DNA of 64,000 nucleotides from Niastella populi (GTDB lineage: Bacteria > Bacteroidota > Bacteroidia > Chitinophagales > Chitinophagaceae): positions 1 to 64,000 of the forward strand of contig NZ_LWBP01000112.1 in NCBI RefSeq assembly GCF_002078015.1. The letters are read 5' to 3'. The notes under the pieces are model-generated. The model was given only the letters and a program-made list of their open reading frames with translations. It made no database searches and was not told the origin of the DNA. The translations under genes and the position numbers were made by a program. Shown here in pieces: positions 44,298-50,652 of the stretch. The stretch's first letter is position 1. Every line of letters begins with the position of its first letter.

Positions 44298-44878
44298 ACG
44301 TCGTTGTTTTTAAGTTCGGCAAAGAATAATTTCCGAAGCCGCATCAGACATTTATATTTCTGATTTTTGGCGTTATCAGCGTTTGTATATCCAAAATGGC
44401 TGGCAATATCCGTCATGCTTTTTTTCTGCAGGTAAAATGCCTCTATCAAACTTCTGCAGGGTTCGCCCAGGTGCAACAATGCTTTTTCCATCATCTGGAA
44501 CTCTGAATTGCGCAAGCTGTGGTTATCAACTTCTTCCTCAACCGGTACGGTTTCATCCAAACCGATAAGGTTGGGAATGTATTTCTGCTGTTGCTGCAGC
44601 TTTTTGAGCCACAACCGGCGGCTTACTGAATAAACATATGTTTTTAGCTGACAGTTTAATTCAAATGAGCCGCTCTTCGCTTTTTCATACAGAACAATTA
44701 CAGTTTCCTGGAATATGTCCCGTGCATCGTCCGCCGATCCATTGTTGTTGATAATTAACGTTTGAACCATATTATAAAACAGTTTATATATGGTTTCAAC
44801 AGATTTGCGGTCGTTTACAGCCAGGCCTTTTAACAGTGCTTTTTCGTCGGTAGAATCAGTTTTCACGCTTTGAACCAT
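44294..44878 (-). CDS. ECF-type RNA polymerase sigma factor
   Basis: 194 residues. Region 2 (about 22-90) includes ADDARDIFQETVIVLYEKA. Region 4 (about 128-185) includes RSLIEAFYLQKKSMTDIASHFGYTNADNAKNQKYKCLMRLRKLF, shown by its helix-turn-helix. The loop at 105-120 is acidic. Followed at once by the protease/anti-sigma gene. The stimulus is unknown; outside-to-inside signalling via the protease is a reasonable guess. No TonB receptor is nearby. Confidence 0.92.
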   Translation of the reverse strand: MVQSVKTDSTDEKALLKGLAVNDRKSVETIYKLFYNMVQTLIINNNGSADDARDIFQETVIVLYEKAKSGSFELNCQLKTYVYSVSRRLWLKKLQQQQKYIPNLIGLDETVPVEEEVDNHSLRNSEFQMMEKALLHLGEPCRSLIEAFYLQKKSMTDIASHFGYTNADNAKNQKYKCLMRLRKLFFAELKNNDV

Positions 44879-45089
44879 TAATTAATACTCAATTTAATCA
44901 GAAGTAACCCAACCGGGTTGTAAAATTCAGCGCCTGCCCCGCCAATAAGGAGCCAAATATGGCCTGCGGCTGAAAGGTTGTATTTTTTTTTAGAAAAAAA
45001 TAAAAATTCTGGGGTTACCGGGGTTACCTTTTCCTCTTTCTTGTATTAACCTACAATAAATCATTTGTAAACAAACAAAAAACGGTACA

Positions 45090-45290
45090 ATGAAAAAACT
45101 GTTGTTAGTTTTAGCTATTGGTTCTTTCGTAGCTTGTAATGATGGCGGAAGCGCCGAGGCTGAAAAAACTGCTGCTGATTCAGCTGCAATCGCTCCTGCT
45201 GATACTGCTGCTGTTACTCCAGCACCTATTGTTGACTCTTCAGCTCATGCTACAGATTCAGCGAAAGTTGATTCTGCTGCTAAGAAATAA
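45090..45290 (+). CDS. Small putative lipoprotein, Ala/Asp/Ser/Pro-rich
   Basis: 66 residues. N-terminal signal MKKLLLVLAIGSFVAC; the last four residues FVAC are a lipobox, with Cys16 as the lipid anchor. The rest is low-complexity: ADSAA, APADTAA, APIVDSSAH, DSAKVDSAAKK. No fold is expected. It is 211 bases from the sigma factor gene and divergent from it. Homologues of this type are common in Bacteroidota, and their role is unknown. Confidence 0.75.
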   Translation: MKKLLLVLAIGSFVACNDGGSAEAEKTAADSAAIAPADTAAVTPAPIVDSSAHATDSAKVDSAAKK

Positions 45291-45320
45291 GTTTTTTTCA
45301 TATGGCAAGCAATCGTTAGA

Positions 45321-45349
45321 GACCGTCCTGTTCACAGGATGGTCCTTTT
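45321..45349 (+). terminator. Terminator of the small lipoprotein gene
   Basis: GACCGTCCTG / CAGGATGGTC with a TTCA loop and one G-T pair, then CTTTT. Confidence 0.7.
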
Positions 45350-45368
45350 GACAAGCCATAAGAAGCTT

Positions 45369-45400
45369 AAACCCTTTCACCAACCGGCGAAAGGGTTTTC
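45369..45400 (+). terminator. Second hairpin terminator
   Basis: AAACCCTTTC / GAAAGGGTTT around a 10-base loop, then TTC; A-rich on the other side, so it may be bidirectional. Confidence 0.65.
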
Positions 45401-45551
45401 TTATTGCCTTCACCTCAGGGCAAAAAATGCTCCCTAAGTCCCTTAGTTAGTTTTAGTCATTGATTTTGTGTATGTTAAGTTGATCATCGCGGTATCATCG
45501 GCGTTTTGTGTAATTACAAATGGCCTGCAGTTCGCTCAAACTGGCCCCAAA

Positions 45552-45580
45552 CAAAAAAAGGCTATCCGGAAAGATAGCCT
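45552..45580 (-). terminator. Terminator of the minus-strand lipoprotein gene
   Basis: On the minus strand, AGGCTATC / GATAGCCT with a short loop, then seven T. Confidence 0.75.
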
Positions 45581-45605
45581 CAACAATAATATCAGGGATT
45601 AAATA

Positions 45606-45737
45606 TTAGCGGTGGCCGTAACCTATATAACCTTGAGTTCCTTTACATCCGCCCTTAGCGCCTCTTGAGGCAGCACATGAAGTGATAGTAGCACCGGCCA
45701 GAATAAGCATAGCCAGGATAACGAGTGTCCGTTTCAT
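45606..45737 (-). CDS. Tiny lipoprotein, Gly/Lys-rich tail
   Basis: 43 residues from the ATG at 45737, preferred over a start at 45806. Signal MKRTLVILAMLILAGATITSC with a lipobox-like ITSC and Cys21. The mature part is AASRGAKGGCKGTQGYIGYGHR, with a second Cys. It is convergent with the Ala/Asp-rich lipoprotein. Not recognised as a named family. The length and signal make it real. Confidence 0.7.
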   Translation of the reverse strand: MKRTLVILAMLILAGATITSCAASRGAKGGCKGTQGYIGYGHR

Positions 45738-46156
45738 TTTGTGATTATTTAAAGTTTGACAATTGCCTGATGAATACAAGGGCTCAACGATCATCAGGTC
45801 ATTCAAAGGTTAACGGACTTAAGGGAGAGGAAAATTCGGTCGGATTGGATAGAAAGATTATCAAAATAACAAAGAATATCCGGTTCATGCAAGACTGTGC
45901 CAAAAATTTATTTTGATTGTATATAAATAGTTTTTGGTAATCGTTTCACCTTAAATACATTTAGCCGCAAATCAACTGGCAATTTGCAATTGGCAATTGG
46001 CAAGTCCCGCAAACAGCCGGGGGCGTATTATTACAACTTTGCCTATTGTATATTGCCTGTTGCATGAAACGGATTACAAGGTGTGCCACACTTGCTTTAG
46101 CACAGCCGGGGAAGTGTGGCACACCTTTGCAGTCAAAAAAACAAATCAATTTTCCG
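45738..46156. other. Spacer before mpl
   Basis: About 420 bases with no gene. The first part is AT-rich with the promoter region of the tiny lipoprotein gene. Near 45975-46010 is a CAATTGGCAATTGGCAA repeat. It then contains palindrome B at 46081-46124. Confidence 0.45.
46081..46124. repeat. GTGTGCCACACTT palindrome, copy B
   Basis: Arms GTGTGCCACACTT at 46081-46093 and AAGTGTGGCACAC at 46112-46124, identical to copy A near 8017. The loop is 18 bases and unrelated. It ends 32 bases upstream of the mpl start. Confidence 0.75.
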
Positions 46157-47524
46157 ATGAAAGTACATTTTATTGCCATTGGTGGAAGTGTGATGCATCA
46201 GTTGGCGCTTGCTTTGCACAAAAAAGGCTACCAGGTAACCGGTAGCGACGATGAAATATTTGAACCGGCCCTGAGTAACCTGCAAAAGGAGGGATTATTA
46301 CCCGCCGAAATTGGCTGGCATCCGGCCAACATAACGCCCGGCATCGATGCGGTGATCCTTGGAATGCATGCCAAACAGGACAATCCCGAGTTGCAAAAGG
46401 CCCGTGAGCTGGGATTACAGATCTATTCATTCCCCGAATACATATACCAGGAGAGCAGGGAAAAAACCCGGGTAGTAGTAGGTGGCAGCCATGGAAAGAC
46501 CACAACTACTTCCATGATCATGCATGCGTTGAGAAACGCCAAAAAAGACTTCGATTACCTGGTGGGCGCCCGCCTCGACGGGTTCGATCAGAGCGTGCAG
46601 GTGACCCATGCCCCCGTTATTGTATGCGAGGGCGATGAATACCCGGCCAGCGTTATTGAAAAACGGCCCAAGTTCCATTTCCTGTTCCCCCATATTGCCA
46701 TTTTAACCGGCATCGCCTGGGATCATATAAATGTGTTTCCAACCTTCGATTTCTACCTCGAGCAATTCACCATCTTCATTCAAAAGATAGAGCCGGGCGG
46801 CATCCTCATCTACAACGAAACCGACGTGGTGCTGAAGAAACTGGTAAAGGCGAACAAACGTGCCGATATCCGCTATCAGCCCTACAATGTGCCGTTCCAT
46901 ACCATCAACAATGGCAAAACCACGCTTACCATTGATGGGCAAACCGGTGTGCTGCAGGTATTTGGCAACCATAACCTGTTGAATTTACACGCCGCCTGGT
47001 ACGTTTGCCGGGAGCTTGGCATGAATGCCGCAAATTATGTAAAGGCCATTTCTTCCTTTACCGGCGCTGCCAAACGGCTCGAACTGCTGGCCAGTAACGA
47101 TAATACGATCGTGTACCGCGATTTTGCCCATGCCCCTTCCAAAGTAAAAGCCACCATCGAGGCGGTGAAACAGCAATTTCCCAACCGTACACTGATTGGC
47201 GTTCTGGAACTGCACACCTACAGCAGCCTGAACGAGCAGTTTATGAGCGAGTATAAAGGTGCAATGGACAAGGCCGACAAAGCAGCCGTATTTTATTCGC
47301 GCCATGCCCTTGAACTGAAGCGCATGCCTGAACTGCCTGCTGAAAAAGTTATAGCAGGTTTTGGAAAAGAGGGTCTGAAAGTGGTGAACGATAAAAACGA
47401 CCTCATGCAATGGCTGCAACAACATAATTATAACAATGCCTGTTTGCTGTTAATGAGCTCGGGCAATTATGATGGGGCAGATATACTTACTTTTGCACAG
47501 CAGGTAACAGGGAATAGCAAATAG
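46157..47524 (+). CDS. mpl: Mpl-type muropeptide ligase
   Basis: 455 residues from the ATG at 46157. The upstream start at 46046 would translate the palindrome. Mur ligase fold: N-terminal UDP-binding GGSVMHQLALALHKKGYQVTGSDDE, then the P-loop GGSHGKTTTTS (near 108-118), EGDEYP (near 160) and the C-terminal domain. Mpl joins L-Ala-D-Glu-meso-DAP peptide to UDP-MurNAc in peptidoglycan recycling; MurC is the alternative, but the start and segment GGSVMH fit Mpl better. Confidence 0.87.
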   Translation: MKVHFIAIGGSVMHQLALALHKKGYQVTGSDDEIFEPALSNLQKEGLLPAEIGWHPANITPGIDAVILGMHAKQDNPELQKARELGLQIYSFPEYIYQESREKTRVVVGGSHGKTTTTSMIMHALRNAKKDFDYLVGARLDGFDQSVQVTHAPVIVCEGDEYPASVIEKRPKFHFLFPHIAILTGIAWDHINVFPTFDFYLEQFTIFIQKIEPGGILIYNETDVVLKKLVKANKRADIRYQPYNVPFHTINNGKTTLTIDGQTGVLQVFGNHNLLNLHAAWYVCRELGMNAANYVKAISSFTGAAKRLELLASNDNTIVYRDFAHAPSKVKATIEAVKQQFPNRTLIGVLELHTYSSLNEQFMSEYKGAMDKADKAAVFYSRHALELKRMPELPAEKVIAGFGKEGLKVVNDKNDLMQWLQQHNYNNACLLLMSSGNYDGADILTFAQQVTGNSK

Positions 47525-47687
47525 TATTATATTGTTTTTGATTTTGACCTCAAATTTCAAAATAAACCATTTTATCATTTGCCTGTTTGATAATTTTATA
47601 AAGAATCTGCCTGCAAAAGGGGGAGAATTTTTAACTTTTGACCTATACGACTAATTTTATATAACCATTATCAATTATCATTGCTGA

Positions 47688-48458
47688 ATGTTGCAGTTAA
47701 AGAAGCCGCTGGCAGTCATTGATCTTGAAACCACCGGGATAAACCTGGGCTCGGATCGTATCGTTGAAATAGCCATTGTAAAGATCCAAACCGATGGTAG
47801 CCGTCTGGTTAAGCAAAAACTTATCAATCCTGAAATTCCGATCTCTCAAGTTTCACAGGAACTGAATGGTTTAACCAATGAAAAGGTGAAGGATGCCCCC
47901 ACGTTCAAACAGGTAGCTAACGAAATAAAGCAATTTCTCGATAATTGCGACCTGGCCGGGTATAATTCGAACCGGTTCGATATTCCCATGCTGGCCGAGG
48001 AATTTTTACGGGTTGGGCTCGAATTCGATTTCAGCAACCGCAGACTGTTGGATGTACAAAAGATCTTCCATATGATGGAGCAGCGTACCCTCAGCGCGGC
48101 ATATAAATTTTACTGTAATAAGCAGCTCGATGATTCACATCGTGCAGAGCCCGACGCACTGGCCACATGGGAAGTATTGCAGGCCCAATTGGAGAAATAT
48201 CCCCAATTGGGAGATAGTGTGGAAAGTATTATCACCTGCATTGGGGATGATAATATTGTGGATTTTGCCCGCCGCATGATCATGGAGAACGGCGTGGAAG
48301 TGTTTAATTTCGGAAAACACAAGGGCCGGTCGGTGGCAGATGTGTTAAAAGCTGAGCCTCAATATTATGACTGGATGATGAAGGGTGATTTCCCCAAACA
48401 TACCAAGGCAAAACTTACCGAGATATTTAACAGAACCTTGTTAAAGAAAGGATTGTGA
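47688..48458 (+). CDS. DnaQ-like 3'-5' exonuclease
   Basis: 256 residues. DEDDh fold: ExoI is AVIDLETTGINLGSDRIVEIA (Asp-Glu near 10-12), ExoII includes GYNSNRFDIPML (near 83-94) and ExoIII includes SHRAEPDALAT (His-x4-Asp near 147-151). After about residue 200 comes a domain NFGKHKGRSVADVLKAEPQYYDWMMKGDF, a phrase found at the end of many Bacteroidota exonucleases. It could act in DNA repair or nucleotide recycling. It is not in an operon with dnaE. Confidence 0.9.
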   Translation: MLQLKKPLAVIDLETTGINLGSDRIVEIAIVKIQTDGSRLVKQKLINPEIPISQVSQELNGLTNEKVKDAPTFKQVANEIKQFLDNCDLAGYNSNRFDIPMLAEEFLRVGLEFDFSNRRLLDVQKIFHMMEQRTLSAAYKFYCNKQLDDSHRAEPDALATWEVLQAQLEKYPQLGDSVESIITCIGDDNIVDFARRMIMENGVEVFNFGKHKGRSVADVLKAEPQYYDWMMKGDFPKHTKAKLTEIFNRTLLKKGL

Positions 48459-48521
48459 TTTGCCTTCAATTTATTTACTTGCAAATGTGTAATTTATATA
48501 ATTGCACAAATTGAATTATTG

Positions 48522-48529
48522 TATTTTCG
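48522..48529 (+). promoter_or_regulatory. -7-like box before the mannosyltransferase-like gene
   Basis: TATTTTCG followed by T, 23 bases before the TTG start at 48553; matches the box at 42092. It lies inside the alternative ATG-initiated reading, which argues for the TTG. Confidence 0.35.
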
Positions 48530-48552
48530 TACTCCAATATCAATTGATTTGT

Positions 48553-49356
48553 TTGGAAAACATCGTTATTATACCAACTTACAATGAAAGGGAAAATATC
48601 GGTCATTTGATTGATATAATCTTTGCGCAATACGATAATTTTCACATTCTTGTAATTGACGACGGCTCTCCCGATAATACCGCCACACTGGTAAAGGACC
48701 GGCAGATAAAGTATTCAGGTAAACTCTTCCTCGAAGAACGAAAAGGCAAGCTGGGCCTTGGCACCGCATACATTCATGGTTTTAAATGGGCTTTGAAAAA
48801 GGGCTACCAGTTCATTTTTGAAATGGATGCCGATTTTTCGCATAATCCCAAGGATCTTCAGCGGTTATACGATGCCTGTGCCACCGGTGGCGCCGATCTG
48901 GCAGTTGGTTCGCGCTATGTAAAGGGCGGCGGCACCATCAACTGGCCGCGTAACCGAATCCTGTTGTCAAAAGGCGGGTCGTTATACACCCGGCTTATTA
49001 CCTGGATGCCGGTTCACGATACCACAGCGGGTTTTGTATGTTATTCGCGTGAAGTGCTTGAATCGATCAACCTCGAGCAGATCCAGTTCCTCGGATATGC
49101 ATTCCAGATTGAAATGAAGTTTGCAGCCTGGAAACTCGGCTTTAAAATAAAAGAAGTGCCCATTATTTTTGAAGACCGCAAATACGGCGTTTCAAAAATG
49201 CACAAGGGTATTGTTAAAGAAGGCATCTGGGGCGTACTGAAATTACGCTGGGCCAGCCTCTTCAAAGATTACCACAACCGGGTTAAGAATACAGGGGGGG
49301 CGCCGTACGAGCCCGTATCCCAGCCGGGCGATAAGGTGTTGGCAAAAACAAAATAA
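48553..49356 (+). CDS. Polyprenol-phosphate mannosyltransferase-like glycosyltransferase
   Basis: 267 residues from the TTG at 48553. An ATG at 48502 gives an unlikely 17-residue leader that contains the promoter box. GT2 family: PTYNERENI at the start, DDGSPDNT (near 37-44), the DxD-like EMDADFSHNP (near 92-101) and GSRYVKGGG (near 118-126). It resembles dolichol/polyprenol monophosphomannose synthase and would charge a lipid carrier with a sugar for surface glycosylation. The sugar is not certain. Confidence 0.9.
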   Translation: MENIVIIPTYNERENIGHLIDIIFAQYDNFHILVIDDGSPDNTATLVKDRQIKYSGKLFLEERKGKLGLGTAYIHGFKWALKKGYQFIFEMDADFSHNPKDLQRLYDACATGGADLAVGSRYVKGGGTINWPRNRILLSKGGSLYTRLITWMPVHDTTAGFVCYSREVLESINLEQIQFLGYAFQIEMKFAAWKLGFKIKEVPIIFEDRKYGVSKMHKGIVKEGIWGVLKLRWASLFKDYHNRVKNTGGAPYEPVSQPGDKVLAKTK

Positions 49357-49373
49357 TATTTTTAAAAATAGCA

Positions 49374-49409
49374 GGTGTGCCACGTTTTCAAAACGTGGCA
49401 CACCTTTTT
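49374..49409 (+). terminator. GTGTGCCAC palindrome, copy C, with T-run
   Basis: GGTGTGCCACGTTTT at 49374-49388 pairs with AAAACGTGGCACACC at 49390-49404, leaving one base between. Followed by TTTTTA. It is a terminator-like relative of palindromes A and B, ending just upstream of the next gene's start. Confidence 0.8.
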
Positions 49410-49412
49410 AGT

Positions 49413-50288
49413 ATGCGTAAGGCCTTTATACAATTACATACTGCTGTTTTCCTGGCGGGATTTACCGGTATACTCGGCCGGCTGATCACATTGAACGAGG
49501 CATACCTGGTATGGTATCGGTTATTGATAACGGTAATTACATTATGGGTTCTGTATTATTTTCAGCAAAAACTGCATCGTGTTTCGTGGGCGGGTATCAG
49601 GCGCATAATGGGAGTGGGAGTGATTGTAGCCTTACACTGGGTAACCTTTTACGCCAGCATCAAATATGCAAATGTTTCGGTAGCGCTAGTTTGCTTTTCC
49701 GCAATTGGTTTTTTCACCGCCATACTCGAACCGCTAATTGTTCGAAAGCCGTTCAGTATAACAGAGTTGATGCTTGGATTGCTGGTGATGGCCGGCATTT
49801 ACCTCATCTTTCATTTCGATCCCCAATTCAAGACCGGGATCATTTTGGGAATTATCTCAGCACTGCTTGCCAGTTTGTTTACCGTATTCAACCGCATACT
49901 GGTACAACAGAATAAACCGGAAACGGTTACTTTATACCAGTTGAGCGGCGGCTTTTTGTTCCTCACCATGCTGCTGCCGGTATACCTGTTGTATTTTCCT
50001 GCCGGTCATATTTTACCAACCCTGTCAGATGCCGGCTGGCTGCTGGTCTTAAGTTTGTTTTGTACCGTTTGGGCTTTTAATTTATCAATGAATGCGTTGA
50101 AGAAGATTGCTGCGTTCACCGTCAACCTCACCTATAACCTGGAACCCGTTTATGGAATAGCCCTTGCATTTCTTATATACCGGGAAGATAAATACCTGTC
50201 GGGCTCTTTTTACACAGGCCTGTTTTTAATTATGTTATCCGTAGTGATGCATACATGGCTGGTGTACAGAACAGGAAAAAAAACTTAA
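49413..50288 (+). CDS. EamA/DMT-superfamily transporter
   Basis: 291 residues from the ATG at 49413; an upstream start at 49377 would translate palindrome C. About ten membrane helices in two EamA halves, with a repeated motif (HTAVFLAGFTGILGR; AFTVNLTYNLEPVYGIALAF). Members export amino acids or metabolites or import sugars; the substrate cannot be read. The codon after the start lies nine bases from the terminator hairpin, so this hairpin could also modulate its expression. Confidence 0.88.
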   Translation: MRKAFIQLHTAVFLAGFTGILGRLITLNEAYLVWYRLLITVITLWVLYYFQQKLHRVSWAGIRRIMGVGVIVALHWVTFYASIKYANVSVALVCFSAIGFFTAILEPLIVRKPFSITELMLGLLVMAGIYLIFHFDPQFKTGIILGIISALLASLFTVFNRILVQQNKPETVTLYQLSGGFLFLTMLLPVYLLYFPAGHILPTLSDAGWLLVLSLFCTVWAFNLSMNALKKIAAFTVNLTYNLEPVYGIALAFLIYREDKYLSGSFYTGLFLIMLSVVMHTWLVYRTGKKT

Positions 50289-50453
50289 CGCCTGCACATG
50301 CAACGCCCGTATTCAACCATGTGTCAACAATAAAAATACTGGTGCATGAAAAAATTGTTTTTGTTATGCGCTTGATGCGGGCCATAAGGAAGTATACCGA
50401 CGGATAAACAAAGAACTGATAGTCGATTAATATTGTTTTTAAACATGCGATGT

Positions 50454-50484
50454 AACCGGTTTCGCCAGGGGCGGCCGGTTTTTT
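50454..50484 (+). terminator. Rho-independent terminator
   Basis: AACCGG pairs with CCGGTT, with an inner CGCC/GGCG pair, then six T. Confidence 0.75.
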
Positions 50485-50517
50485 ATTGTCAGGTATATCC
50501 CTGGAAGTGGAAATATC

Positions 50518-50562
50518 TGCATTCCATTATTGAATTATCACATTAGCGAATTATTGCATTAA
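50518..50562. repeat. Repeat words before the S9 peptidase gene
   Basis: CATTCCATTATTGAATTATCACATTAGCGAATTATTGC (in part). Belongs to the ATTATCGAATTATCACATT family. Confidence 0.55.
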
Positions 50563-50652
50563 ACATAATTCTACAAGCGGTTCAACGGCAGGATGATAGT
50601 TGCGGGAAAAATGGAGTTTGTATTAATTTTATTTTTTAACCGACTTCTATCA

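Larger units (their letters stand above)
45291..45605. other. Spacer with three hairpins
   Basis: Holds terminators at 45321-45349 and 45369-45400 for the plus strand and 45552-45580 for the minus strand. No further gene is seen. Confidence 0.5.
50289..50652. other. Spacer with terminator and repeat words
   Basis: About 360 bases. It contains a short frame at 50346 (ATG AAA AAA TTG TTT TTG ...) that stops after nine codons and may be the remnant of a lost signal-peptide gene, the terminator at 50454-50484 and repeat words at 50518-50562. Confidence 0.4.

Noticed and set aside
46046-46156. Longer N-terminus of mpl
   Set aside because: It would translate the palindrome and is unlike the family start; the ATG at 46157 fits.
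50346-50375. Nine-codon frame starting like a signal peptide
   Set aside because: Too short to be a gene; at most a remnant.
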